Shown: positions 47,565-59,780 of the stretch, piece after piece
Position numbering within the stretch: the stretch's first letter is position 1
Layout of the letters: each line of letters opens with the position of its first letter
Origin: Adineta ricciae
Lineage: Eukaryota; Rotifera; Eurotatoria; Adinetida; Adinetidae
NCBI GenBank assembly: GCA_905250025.1
Contig: CAJNOJ010000019.1
Span: 372,001-436,000 of the forward strand
Reading direction: 5' to 3'
DNA: 64,000 nucleotides
The notes under the pieces: generated by a model
Seen by the model: only the letters and a program-made list of their open reading frames with translations
Databases searched by the model: none
What the model was told of the DNA's origin: nothing
Position numbers and translations under genes: made by a program

Positions 47565-49322
47565 TCATTCCATAGAAACATGTTTGAATGTTTTCAATGG
47601 ATCTTTCATATTCTTTATAGCTAAAGGAGATGAAAATCGGAAAATATAGTGTGGTCCACCAGCTTTATCGTTGGTACCGGACAGACGTGCACCACCGAAG
47701 GGCTGTTGATTAACAATCGAGCCAGTTGATTTATCGTTTAAATAAAGATTACCAGCAGCGTTGACTAAGCGCTGGCGAGTTTGTTCGAGAATTTGTTTGT
47801 CTTGACAGAAAATCGATCCAGTTAGAGCGTAGTTCGATGTATCATTCACTAAATCCACTGTTTCATCAAATTTATTATCATCATAAACGTAAACTGTGAC
47901 TACAGGACCGAAGATTTCTTCTTTCATTAGTTTATCTTTTGGATCTGTGGTTTCAATTAATGTAGGTTGAACATAATATCCGACTGAATCATCGTATTCG
48001 CCACCGACTAGAATTTTCGTTGACGAAGATGATCGGGCATGATCGATGTAGGCCTTTATACGATTGAACGATGCACGATCGATCACTGCTGATGTAAATG
48101 TCTCGAATTTCAAAGGTGTATCAATACGTAACTGTTTAGACATGATTGTTTTCATTTGCGAAAAGAATTCTTTTGATAACGAACGCGGCATATAGATACG
48201 TGAACAAGCTGAACATTTTTGTCCACTGTATTCGAAAGCTGAACGTATTGTTCCATAGACAACTGTAGTTAAATCTGCGGTTGGGTGGACCAAATGAAAG
48301 TTTTTACCACCGCATTCACCGACTAAACGCGGAAATGTTCGATAATTATCCAAGTTATCTGCTATCCATTTCCATAAAGTCTATAGAAACGCGAACATGA
48401 ACTATTGTGAAAAGTTTGTCGTTGCTATTTACCTTGAAAGTTTTAGTACTACCAGTAAATGTAATTGCTGCAAGATTGGGTGATTGAGTAATCTTTCTAC
48501 CGAATTCTTCACCTTGGGAAGGTACAAATTGAATAATACCAGGGGGAAGACCTGCTTCTTCCAAGATTCGATAGACGACATAGTTGGATAATAAAGCTGT
48601 GTCGGATGGTTTCCATAGAACGGTATTACCCATTAGAGCTGGCGCTGAAGCAAGATTGCCACCGATCGCAGTGAAATTGAACGGCGAGATGGCTGCAACG
48701 AAACCTTCGAGTCCTCGATGGCTATAAATATTATCTGAATCTCGAGTACTGATCGGTTGATAAGCCAGAGCCGATGCAAGATGTTGTGCATTGAAACGCC
48801 AAAAATCGATTAATTCGCAAGCTGCATCAATTTCAGCTTGAAATACAGTTTTGCCCTGACCAAGCATGGTTGTTGCAAGTAAACGAGAACGCCATTTAAA
48901 ATCAGCAGCGAGGTCAGCAGCCTAAGACAAGCTTCGTGTTTTCCAACAAAAAGAAATCAAGCAGGCTGTACCTTGAGAAAGATATTTGCACGTTGTTCAA
49001 TTGGCATCAGATCCCATTTGTATTGATTCTTAACTGCACTGTTGATTGCCTTTTGAAGGAGCGCCCCATCTGCATAGCAATACTCTGCTAAGACATGCTT
49101 ATGGTCGAATGGAAGGACTTGTTTTTGAACATGTTTCGTCCAGACTTCCTCCCCATCGACAATACATGGAATGCGTGTAACTTTTGATTTATATTCATCG
49201 AGAGCAGCTTGGACTTGTTGTATCTCCTTGCTACCTCGTCGATACTCGAGTACTGGCTCATTTTGAGTTGTATATCGAAGAGAAAATGTTGAGGCATATC
49301 GACGAACACCGAATCGATACAT
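47565..49322 (-). CDS. ALDH4A1: Delta-1-pyrroline-5-carboxylate dehydrogenase
   Basis: Mitochondrial enzyme of proline breakdown: oxidises glutamate semialdehyde (P5C) to glutamate with NAD+. Exons 48972-49322, 48433-48921 and 47565-48380; 551 codons (human about 563). N terminus MYRFGVRRYASTFSLRY looks like a mitochondrial presequence. Landmarks: EIDAACELIDFWRFNA, FVAAISPFNFTAIGGNL, WKPSD, ITFTGSTKTFK, GECGGKNFHLVHPTAD with the catalytic glutamate, EYSGQKCSACSR with the catalytic cysteine, EEIFGPVVTVYVYDD, and QQPFGGARLSGTNDKAGGP. All expected catalytic residues are present. The ATG is directly preceded by an AG after a pyrimidine stretch (TTCTTTTTCAAG), which suggests trans-splicing or a leader intron at the start codon. 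Confidence 0.93.
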
Positions 49323-49524
49323 CTTGAAAAAGAAACGATATATTGAGAGACAATTTGTGTTTTTTTTGTTTGTTCAAAAGAGAAGAAAAAACGAACAACT
49401 ATGTTAAATATCTGAATGGTCGAGAACTGAAACAAGTAAACAAAAACGAGTATTCTAGAACGTATTTAGTGTTATATACAAACAAATATGTCACTGTTAA
49501 CAATACAATAGTGATCTTTGTTGT

Positions 49525-50597
49525 TCATATGAGTGATTTTTCTAAGAGAATACGATCATAACCTTCCGGTGGAGGAAAATAAAATGTCGAAAATTGAATA
49601 TCGAGTATCGCACCTATAAAGAGAAATATGTAGATGGAACAAATCTGAGAATAGTAGGTTATGTACAAACCTTCGTCGACGTAGAAAATTGGAAAGACAG
49701 TTCCACGCGTAGCAACACGACAACAAGGTTCTTGTTCTGTTCCGTTCACAAAAACACGAAACGTTTCATGATCATATGCAAAGCCCTAGTGAAAAGAAAT
49801 CAGAAATTTTCAGTAGTTGATGTCGCTGAACAAAATCTGTCAACGAAAATCTTTGTTTCTCGTTAGTTGATCTCGATAACGTACTTGTCATCGATTCATT
49901 AATGTCAAGAACTTTCTCCAGGGGTCAATTTATTGTCTTATTGATAATAAGAGTATACGTATATCATGTGTTGACACACTTTTATCTGCGCGGGTTCATG
50001 TGGATTACTCTCACAAGGATAAAATCTTTTCGTTATATTAGATTATATCCGTATGAGGATTTTTAATCAAAGAAAATTCTACTTACAACAACATCACCTT
50101 CTTCTATAGCAGTTCTGAATTGGCCAAGTACTTTATTATCATGTTTAACTTGACCATATTGATCCATGACCCATGTTTCACTATCAGTGCCTAATGGTAC
50201 CTTTGATAAGTTTGCTCGTCGAGTACCCAAACCAATTCCCCAAGTGCCTATACGGTAAGCATTAGATTTTAACGATGGTGAATTAATAAAAGCCTCGTTC
50301 ACTTACCTTGTGTTTGTAATTTCATTTCAAAATAAGCTTTATTCTGAACAACTGGTGCATTCTAAAAGAAACGAGTACCGACGTTCAGAAAAAGATCAAA
50401 CTGATTCGTTCGATGCGATTTACCGCCACGGCTGCGCCAGTTCCGCATAATCGTCGTCCATTTTTTACTACGACGACGTCCTGGCCCATTCGAGATGTAT
50501 CTAGTGTTACTTCTGGCCGATGCGCAACTATGACATCAGGATAATTCGAGCCTTGCAGAAACCGAAGACAACACGCACTTTTCAAACATGAAAGCAT
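49525..50597 (-). CDS. SPRYD7: SPRY domain-containing protein 7
   Basis: Homologue of vertebrate SPRYD7, a small SPRY-domain protein of unknown function. Exons 50424-50597, 50308-50361, 50087-50247, 49671-49785 and 49525-49613, about 197 codons. Conserved with human: DTSRMGQDVVVVKNGRRLCG, GTWGIGLGTRRANLSKVPLG, RGTVFPIFYVDEG, AILDIQFSTFY and a C terminus with PPEGYDRILLE. In the second exon, around 50336-50343, the two conserved halves (APVVQNK and AYFEMKLQTQ) are in different frames: the exon is one base short of what the family and the total length require. This may be an assembly indel or a real lesion in this copy. The start ATG (50595-50597) lies three bases after a TTTTAG acceptor and only 137 bases from the stop of the upstream APMAP gene. 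Confidence 0.83.
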
Positions 50598-50734
50598 AAT
50601 CTAAAACTAAAGTCATAATCGTCAGTTTTTCTGTTCAGAGCAATGACTAAATGTTAATAAATAAATAATAACAGATTAAAAAAAGTATGATAACATTAAC
50701 AATCAAACGGATTAGAATGATAATAGAGATTGAT

Positions 50735-52420
50735 TTAAAGCTTGAAAACGGCGATATATTCCAAATAATACGATCCAAAATAAAGATGGTCATTATACTC
50801 AGTGACTTGGGATGTGGAAGGAACAACCAGACCTTCTGCGTCTTGTAATGAACGAACGATATGTCTATTGTCTTTATCAACTTCAATAATAAGCCCATGT
50901 TGTGGTAATCTTCTTTGTATTTTTTTCAACGCTCCAGGTACAAGCTAGAAAAAAAGCAACGAACCCTTTTTCGTTAAAATGAAGAAATAAATCAATCATC
51001 ATGCTTACCGAAAGTAACGTGCGTAATCTTGGCCAATTGCGTAAACGATCTAATATACTTGGCTGATCTTGATGGCGAATACCTGCAAAGGCAATCCAAT
51101 AGTTTCCACTGCTGGTTAACCGAATGTTGTCTGGAAGACCAGGTAAGTTATCAATGAAAACTTCGCTTTTTCCTATCTTGGAACTATCACCGTTAATCCA
51201 ATGCCGAATAACCCGAGCTAATGTCGTTTCACACACTAATACTGATTGCTTATCGACAGATAGTTGAACACCATTTGGAAAGGCAAGTTGATCATCAAGA
51301 ATACGTACTTTACCCGTTTCAAGATCAAAACGAATCAATCTACATGATAAAGTCAGTTTTTATGCAAAAAAATGAAACCGAATCGATGAATAAATTCACC
51401 TTCCACGAGGACTTGCATGCATTAGAACAGACATAAACTCTTTTCGTGGATAAAGCCAGTCAGAATCAGTAAAGAAGAGATAGCGTCCCTCAAGTACATC
51501 AACATCATTCACAAATTTCAATGGACGTGAACCAAAGCGTTGATCATCTGCGCTGATCAATCGAGTTAGTTTCTCTAAAACAGATAATGACCATACTTTG
51601 AGATCAAAGTAGATAATTGAACATACTTGTTTTAACATTTAATTTAAATAGACCGTGGTAAGCTTGCACAACGATAAGTTCGTCATCAGACAGACGACGA
51701 ATACCCAAAGGACGACCACATACATGTTCTAAATTGTCTTTTCCTAAATAATACAATTGATTATACCGGAGAATAATGATTCGCTGATAATACCATACCA
51801 CAAGTGAGCAAATGATCGTCAATACTGAGAGATGAATAAACAACGCGAGTTTTTCTTGTTACCGGGTCAAGTTCAATGATAGAGCCATTCTTTAGACCAG
51901 TGTACAGCATACCTAAAATTGATTTTATGTAACAAATTAGAAAAATACAATTGATTGAAGTCTACCATTCAATGGTTCAATCGATTCTGGTCCTTCACCA
52001 ACATAGATTCGTTCACTATGAGCAAGAAAGTCATTCACAAGTAATGGTGCACCATCCATCGTTGGCAACGAAGCTGGAAAGCTAATCGAAAACAATACTC
52101 AATAAATATTTTTATCTTTTACTCTTCACTTACTGTTTTGTCATGTGATCCTCATGAGGCAATGCGAATTGTATGTAAGCTAACAGAGCTAACATTGCAA
52201 TCGCGATAACAGTCAGCGCTACTTGTCTAAACACGAAGAAAACAAGATCTATGCCAGAGTTCAAATTTCCTTCGAAAAATTCTTACGATAATGGTATTGA
52301 CGGTTGTCGACGGGGCCGACGATCATCTGGATCAATCACAATACCTCGCTTACTATCATCTTCTGTAGATTGATAAATTGCTTCGTCAACTCGTTTACGC
52401 TGACGAACATTTTCGGTCAT
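50735..52420 (-). CDS. APMAP: APMAP-like (strictosidine synthase-fold) membrane protein
   Basis: Homologue of adipocyte plasma membrane-associated protein: a type II membrane protein with a six-bladed beta-propeller of the strictosidine-synthase/paraoxonase type and reported arylesterase activity. Exons 52287-52420, 52134-52226, 51966-52081, 51799-51912, 51627-51743, 51400-51574, 51009-51339 and 50735-50944; 429 codons. A basic cytoplasmic start (MTENVRQRKRVDEA) precedes a helix (VALTVIAIAMLALLAYIQF). Propeller landmarks: YTGLKNGSIIELDPVT, CGRPLGIRR, AYHGLFKLN, FVNDVDVLEGRYLFFTDSD, FPNGVQLSVDKQSVLVCET, LPGLPDNIRLTSSGNYWIA and YFGSYYLEYIAVFKL. Length and order match APMAP (human 416). First gene of the minus-strand array. 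Confidence 0.9.
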
Positions 52421-52894
52421 TTTCGATGAAGCCTTGTAAATAACAAACAAATCGATATAACGTCAAAAATATTATTGGCGTATATCTACGTATGTGTTCC
52501 TCTTCTCTTTTTGCGTTTTTTTCTCAGTAGGAGGATGTGTGCGTGTGTGTGTGTGTCCCGAAATAAACTATCGATGGTAAGAATTCCAGCGAATCTTTGA
52601 TCGAGCGCTACAATCGCAGAATAGTACAATGTGCAACTGAGCTGCAAGTAGAACGAAGGTGGTTGCCTGGAAACTCGATTTATGAATGGACGTCTGCTCT
52701 ATGTATGTGTTGAAATGAGAGTTTATACAGAAAAGAAACAGCTGATTCATTGAAATGCCCCGTATCGTACCGACGTCAGACACTTTCTTCGGAGTTTCAT
52801 TTTGATGATTATTGAACTAAGAAAACGTTGTTTATTTTCAGTTTAAGAAGATTTTTCTTTGAATTAGCTGAACTGATATGTGCAGCTGATGACC
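52421..52894. promoter_or_regulatory. Divergent promoter region between APMAP and the LRR gene
   Basis: About 470 bases between divergent starts. It contains a TG run (about 52538-52556) and no convincing coding frame; the minus frame at 52568-52783 has no domain. Promoters of both genes must lie here. I see no clear TATA box. Confidence 0.4.
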
Positions 52895-55800
52895 ATGAAA
52901 AGATCTCTGCGAGTAAGTTTCTATATCATAAAGAATGTATGAGATGTTTTTCTTTCTTGATTCTAGTCATCGTTAAATCGATATCATAATGACGAAGAAA
53001 AAAGTGAATATGCGAACTATAGTAATACAAAAATAAGTAAGCAAATGCATTTTCGACCTAGTTTTACTTTGACATTCACAATTCATTCACTATGCATAAT
53101 TAAATTATCCGATCAATTGTTTTTTTTTCTTTTCGCCAAGAATTTTTCATCTGTGGGTAAACGACTCATATAAAATCAGCCTACACTCATTAATGACCAG
53201 GGAAGATCGACTAAGAGAAGCAAACTTGAGTAAATATTTCGAGTTTGATGTTAAAGCTATTCGACATGCACGTCATATAAATTGACAATTCAGACTTGTG
53301 ATGATTAACAATGAATATTGTTTCTCTTTCGAAAGATGCTGATTTGTCAGGATTGTTTCTAACATAAAACGAAAAGTCTAGAGAATGTCTTTTTTTTTAA
53401 GTCACCTTATTTCAAGTACCTCAGTATGAACATTTACAAATCCTTATATGCAACGGAAATTCTTTAACAACATTAGCCGGTGTCGAACATATCAAGAGAC
53501 TATGGAAACTTGACGTCGGGAATAATCAAGTATTGTATTGCAATTCATTGCACACGATCTCATTCAATGTTTGCTATTAGATTCAAAGTTTACAACACTT
53601 GTCGCGTTTTATCGCACTCGGTTCACTTATTCTGTCAGCTAATCATTTACAATGGATTGAATTACAGCACATTCGTCATATGTTCATACTTGACTTGAGA
53701 CTCGATGGCAATCCTATACTAGATGCCGATGCCAACTGTAAGGATATTCGGAAAGTGAAATGCTTTGATGATATTTGTATGCGTAGATCGGCAACATGTT
53801 CTCGATTGTTTACCACGAATTTGGATGTGCGATGGTATTTTTATTTCGAGTAGGTTTTCATCGATAGAATCAAATTTGGACAATTCAGGAAATATTCTAG
53901 CATTGGAACGTGAACAAGTGGATGATTTCTTCACACAATCATTATTAGCAAGAAAACCAGTGGTAAGACGATTAGTTTCGGAGAGAAATATCATATTCAT
54001 CTATTGCAATTTTTAGCGACGAAAGTTAGCACGCGATATTTTTATGCCAACAAATCTGAGAGATCGTTCAGTCAATGGATTATTTGGACAAAAGGTACGA
54101 GAAGAAATGCACCTCGGTAAATCTATTTTCTCTTTGTAGGCGACAGACTTGTTTGCGAAATTTCCTATGAACTGTTTTATTAACGTTGGTAAGTGTATAA
54201 CTTTACTTATTTCATAAGCAATACTCTCATGTGTTCCTCTAGAAATTGATAAAAAGAGAATACGACATTTAGCAACGACAATGCAAGATATATTCGTTAC
54301 GGAAATGAGAGCTGATGACTCAAAGTAAACGAATTTATCAAAAATTGAAAGGCTCATACGTTAACATGATAAAATCTTAGAAAACAAGAAGAATTGCTCT
54401 TGGATGATCGGCAACTATTTCATCAACTTGTGGATCTTCGAGAGAGTCATGTAGAAGAATTCAATATGTTTCTTATATTACTTGTCGTACGTTTTGAAAA
54501 CTCACTGCTTTTGAAACATAAAATTCCTTTCGTCTTCATTAGACTCATATTCTATTTCAAATACCGGATGAGTTATTGAATAATGTTTTGGATGTGACAC
54601 ATACGAAAACAATTGGGTACGAATGTCCATCGGATATTTCTTTCTTTCTCTAGTTGATTATTCAGAGAATTGAATCTTGAGCGGATATTTTCGTTGGAAA
54701 AGTCGATACAATGCATGATCGCATCGCTTATTCACGGCGGTACACGAATGGATCGAGATGAAAATCACGTAAATCAAATCATTTTTCTCTCTCGAAAAGA
54801 AAAACTCGTATGTTCTTTAGCCGTCTGTTTATCATGATAAACTATTCAATAGTCTTTCAACAATCCTTACCAATCAAATCCGACAATTCTCTACATTGAG
54901 TTCTCATCAACCGTATCCCAACGCAAGCATGTAAGACAAACTATCTCTATTTACTTTGCCATCATCAATAATTCATGTTTAGATATTCGGAAGCAAAATC
55001 TATGTTGTGTCTCGAAGCAATGCAAGTATTAATCATGTGTCCATCATTTTACAAACTCGTCGAAAATTCAAGTATGACTTACAATGGATTCGTTTTGATA
55101 GAATTTACACTTTCCTTATCTAGGTGTTAATGCGATTTTACAACAAGCTCTGGACCGATCACCAGCCTATGGAAGTATGCAAGAAATCTTGGATAAGCTA
55201 CAGGATGATGAAGTAAAGTTGTCTACATATGTGGGATATAACATCATTGTTGTTTCTCTTTGTATTCATTTTAGAAATCAGCAGAAGAACAAAGAGATGC
55301 ATTGAGTGTTGTTCTTGGGAATATTCTAAAAATGGCTATCCGAACTTTATCCACAAAGAAAACAAAGAAAGTCGTTGAACCACCATTAGTAGTACGTGTT
55401 GAAAGAGAACAGAGTGGTCTTATCTGTATATTGATATATGTTAGGAAGCAAATAAAGTTGAAAATGAAAATACAAGTCGACGGCAACTCGAACAAAGCGT
55501 ATCGTCGCCAAAACAACTACCGCGATCCAATATTCATCGTGTTCCTGGTAAAATTATTCTTTCGCGCATATAGAAATCATTCCCTTCCAACTTCCGTTGC
55601 AGCTATCGCCGATCGCATCCTAACCGCTCCACAAAGATTTGGTCGTATCATAACAATTCCTGAAACAGATGTGGCCTTAGTTCAATTCGATCATGTACTT
55701 GCTATAAATGGATCTATGATTGCTAATGGCTCATTCAATGATCATTCGAATTATGTGAATACGAACAATTTTGAATGGGATGCTGTACATGAATATTGGA

Positions 55801-57023
55801 AACCGAAATTAGCATCTGGGGATAAGTATGTTGAAATTTGTTTCGAGTATGTGAAATATATATATATATGAATAGGATTACACTGCACATGTTGCCATCG
55901 AAAGATGAAACACCTCGAAATATTTCACAGTTACGAACAACTTTACTAAAAGTAACAATTTTTCAGTGGAAATTTTTAGTCTAATAAAAATATTTTATTT
56001 ATATTAGACAACAGAATCGCCTGAAAAAGGACGGACGATACCCAAACTATTCGAAATTAGTAAGTTTATCTTTCAAACTCTCTACAATTCTATATCAAGC
56101 TCTGTCTTCTTTCTAGATATCAATAAGCCAAAGTAAAACAGATTACTCGTGTTACAAGTCACACACCTCGCTCTTTTGTTCCGAATTTAGAGAAGCATTT
56201 GTTGAATCAGCGCGAGAAATAACACCGCCACCATCGATGGTCGAACACGAAGATCCACATAACTCCAAGAAGACATCTATCGTCGATCAAAAGTCAGTTG
56301 CACCTGAACAGTACGTATTTAGCTCGTGTTCTACTTCCTTCATTGTCGACGATCTCATTTCAGAGTTGTCATCGAACGACCTTTGTCTGTTCGCATCATT
56401 AAACAAAAGCAAGAACAACAAGTAAAAGATTCAACATTTGCCGAAGGCCTATCTTCATCTCCTGTTCTCATCGAATCTACTCTGATTTTCATGCCTGATC
56501 AATCTCAAACACAAATTACAGCATTTGATTCACAACATCAAATGAATGCCTCATCATTCTTAGATGATTTTGAACACACCCATGGTGTCTATCGCCGCGC
56601 AACATTACATCGTGTACCAGTACCAGTACACAATGCAACACAATGGTTTAGCGGGCCAAACATGCAAAATGAACGTTCAGGTCGAATGGAAAAGGTTGTT
56701 TCATCGCTTTTTCGACGATCGTTTCGCTCTATTTCAACTTACTCGTATGTCATACATTCAGCAAAGTCACATTCCATTAATATTCTCATCTTTCTCATAG
56801 AATGCCACGTGTACCAACGCTAACTTCACCATCATCAAGGGAGCATGCTCTATACAAAGGTATTGAATCTATTGCAAAACAGCGAAAACTAAAGCCGTCG
56901 AAAACTTTTTGAAAATTAGGTGTTCGTCCAGGAACATTTCAAGATTTCAGTATCGAAAGTCAACGTGTAACTCCTGCACCACTTTCTCTCAGTCGACAAC
57001 TCCGATCTGCTAAAAGTCGATAG
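52895..57023 (+). CDS. Leucine-rich-repeat protein with long conserved-looking C-terminal region
   Basis: A large multi-exon gene whose family I do not recognise. The clear part begins near 53410: LQILICNGNSLTTLAGVEHI, LWKLDVGNNQ, IQSLQHLSRF, LGSLILSANHLQWIELQHI and LDLRLDGNPI are LRR units, followed by an LRR-cap-like end (HVLDCLPRIWMCDGIFISS, then REQVDDFF). Downstream are about 700 residues, largely helical, ending in a basic tail (SRQLRSAKSR). A piece near 55600-55830 reads ILTAPQRFGRIITIPETDV and ALVQFDHVLAINGSM. Introns are mostly about 50 bases; I traced acceptor/donor pairs in consistent phase for most of the gene. The 5' end is uncertain: candidate first exons 52895-52912 and 52967-53036 could not be joined cleanly to the LRR region. 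It may be a scaffold; no enzyme motif seen. Confidence 0.62.
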
Positions 57024-57530
57024 TAACTATTCACACTCAAATCTGATCTCTAATCGTTTTCATACTTTAGTACGCCATCAGCACGCTTATACGACTTCAG
57101 TAATTGACGTATCCTTACAACATTTGTTCATCGAATCTTGTTTACCTAAGTGTGATACTCAATGATGAATCTTCTTGGATGTGATAGATTGCTTTACGTT
57201 ACTTTGATCTGTGATAAAGGCTTGTGTGTTCTTTCTTAACATGTAGATATAACCGAATCTTTCGTTTCGATCAGTATGGATTCAATCCATCCATATGCGC
57301 CTTATTTTAGCTATGCTTTTTATAATTGCTTTTACATTCGATATAAACCATCGATGCCTTTCTCTCTACTTGCTACACTGTCATATTTATTTATAATCTC
57401 GTTTTCAATATTCTTATCTTTTAATAAACATCCGAAGTAACAAAACAAATCTATTAGTCGAGGTGATGTGAAAAGTAGCGCTTGATTTTATTTCTAACGA
57501 ACGAATACAAATGTAAAATGAGAAAAATAT
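57024..57530. other. Gap between convergent genes
   Basis: About 500 bases between the LRR gene (+) and the small minus-strand gene. AATAAA near 57422 can serve the plus-strand gene. Nothing coding is visible apart from the read-through tail of the minus-strand frame to 57454. Confidence 0.5.
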
Positions 57531-58170
57531 CTAATGACAACACCAGAAGTGAATACGACGTTTTTCGAAAACAATTCGCCGAGTATTGGGCTGAAAGACG
57601 AACAAATATTTGTATCGTTACTAGATAAGAATGTAAATGACATACTCCTTGAATAATAATATTCTGTTTCCGTTCGAGTTTGTCCTTTATTGGATAAGTT
57701 CGTATCTCAGCAATGAATGGCTGTGAAGAATTAAGTTTGGATGTTAGTTGTACAGGTACCGCTGATGTGTTCAATGGAATTTCTGTTTTGTGAGGTTTCG
57801 ACGATGCTCTTATCGTCTGTTTATCCGATTGGATCATCTCTGATACCGATCGAGATTGACAAACATTATTCTTAACTGATAAAAGCGATTCTAATCGATG
57901 CAAACGAATCTTTCAAAAAGAAAACAAGAATATATCGTTAACTACAAAGAATTTTACTTAAACTTACATTAACATTCGCTGGCACAGAACCTGACCAGAA
58001 TTTCCATCGTTCACGTATAATTTTTGCTAAAGAGAAAAACCTTTCTTCTTTTTTAAATACACAACTCCAGAAGAAAATTTCACACCTTGATGCAAAGCAC
58101 AAAGTACAAATGGATCTGATACATCATCAATCAAATCTTCATCACTTTCGTTGTAACCTTCGTGTCGCAT
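57531..58170 (-). CDS. Small unrecognised protein
   Basis: Four exons in consistent phase (58086-58170, 57968-58026, 57646-57909 and 57531-57590) give 155 codons that sum to a multiple of three. It starts MRHEGYNESDEDLIDDVSDP and has an IIRERWKFWSGSVPANVN segment, a short leucine-rich helix (LHRLESLLS), a Ser/Thr-rich middle and a basic end with NTRRIVFEKRRIHFW. If the last intron is retained, the frame instead runs to 57454 and ends with a hydrophobic segment (SLLVLSLDIFLILHL), so two C termini are possible. I do not recognise the family. The intron phases make a real gene likely; function unknown. Confidence 0.5.
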
Positions 58171-58412
58171 AACGTTTGGAATGTTAACGAAGAGAATCGG
58201 CAAAGCGCGCCTTTTTTTTTATTCTCGATAAACAACACGACTACAAATGATGTGCTCGAGAATAATGTTCTCGACAGAAACAACAAAAGAATCATTCAAC
58301 AGAACACAGAATTATCATCTAATCTGCTCTCTTATCTCATACAGATTCAATAGACTTTTGTAGAATTTACATATAATCTATTGAGAATCATCTTTCTCGA
58401 CAAATACTTCAA

Positions 58413-59637
58413 TTAACCAATCGAATATGGCGGTCTCGTCGGTACAAAACAAACATTCACATCATCCGAAAGAGAAAATTCAGTTATGACTCCAAGCTTT
58501 GTTTTGATATTTCGAACATAAAACTGATTTGAATATTTCATAAAAATTTTTCTTTCCTCATCATTTACTTCGACTTGTTTTCGGCACGTTCCATGCAATG
58601 AAAGTGATGTCATTTAGAGATTTATCGATTTGAACAAATCATCATCCAAGTGTGAGATTTCCCATATCGGCTATATTCAAATCGGCTTGTAATTTCTGTT
58701 TCTTTCCGTTCGTATCAATTAACATTAAACTCTAAGAATAAAAGGCGATTGTTTCAAAATCTTCGACTACCACGGAATAAATCACAAATGTCACGTACAT
58801 GTTTTCTTCTTACGTCGAAAGCAAACCATTTCATTAGCGATTCAGTTCGTAACCTACTTGAAAATATGCTAATATGATCACTCCTCCTATTCAATATTCA
58901 CTAAGTCGAGGACGACTCGAAGAGGAAAATCATTCGATCTAATGGATAGACATTTATGGATGTTCTCTTTCATCTTCAATCATCGAGGTGTATATCGACA
59001 CGTTGATGTTATACATGTGCCTTACCTTTTGCGTTTTTCCCCAAGTAATTCAATATACACCTTCTCACTTTGATGATGTGTTGCTCATTTTAGTCAATTG
59101 ATTTTCAACAGATATGTTTTAAGCTGGGACGTACTTTCAAATGAGTTTTTTCTCAATGTCATCCAATGCACCAGCAGTAAAAATTTCAAAAGAATCATCA
59201 GGATGAACAAATGAAATAACAATTTGCCAATCATCATCGAGAGAAAACAAAATTAGGCGAGAGCAATCATTTGATTGTGTACGATACAGAGAAAATGTAA
59301 TCCAATTAATAAGAGAGAGAGAGAGACAGGGAGAGAATGTGTATACGTGCTCACTCAACCGATTTCGTATATATATATATTGCTCTTCTCGATAGTCATC
59401 AATATCATTTAATCAAATTCATATGGAACGTAAGTATTCCTTGTAAACAATTGTGCATGTCTTAGATCGATAGAGAAGTACTAGAGATCTGTTCAATTGG
59501 TGAATTGATCTTTTACACTTAGAAGAAGTTTCTTGATTGCTATCATAATAGATTTTCAAAAAACTCTTGTCGTTGATCATCTCTATCACAATTGACCATC
59601 GCACTCTCATCTTGCCACCTCTTAATTCGATAAACAT
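58413..59637 (-). other. Candidate minus-strand exons of one or more unrecognised genes
   Basis: Several protein-like frames lie in a row on the minus strand: 59419-59637 (SIVIEMINDKSFLKIYYDS), 59137-59358 (SRLILFSLDDDWQIVISFV), a phase-compatible exon pair near 58810-58852 and 58654-58732 (ESLMKWFAFD joined to SLMLIDTNGKKQKLQADLN) that ends in a stop, and 58413-58613 (YSNQFYVRNIKTKLGVITEF). The beta-strand-rich style recalls a PH or lipid-binding fold, but this is a guess. I could not build one gene from them. They may be a fast-evolving gene, or two small genes. Confidence 0.3.
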
Positions 59638-59780
59638 TTTAACAAAATTCTATCGATGGAATCTATCCATCCATCCATCTCCGAGTGTCAGATTTGTCAC
59701 CAGCGATCATATTTTTCGATGTTTATATAGAAATAAAATACATTATTTCCTCTTCATTTCTAGCCCACACATCAATTGCC

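Noticed and set aside
59137-59358. Calling this frame a stand-alone small gene
   Set aside because: Its first 20 residues come from a GA/CT repeat and no promoter or splice partner is clear, so it is only listed as part of a candidate region.
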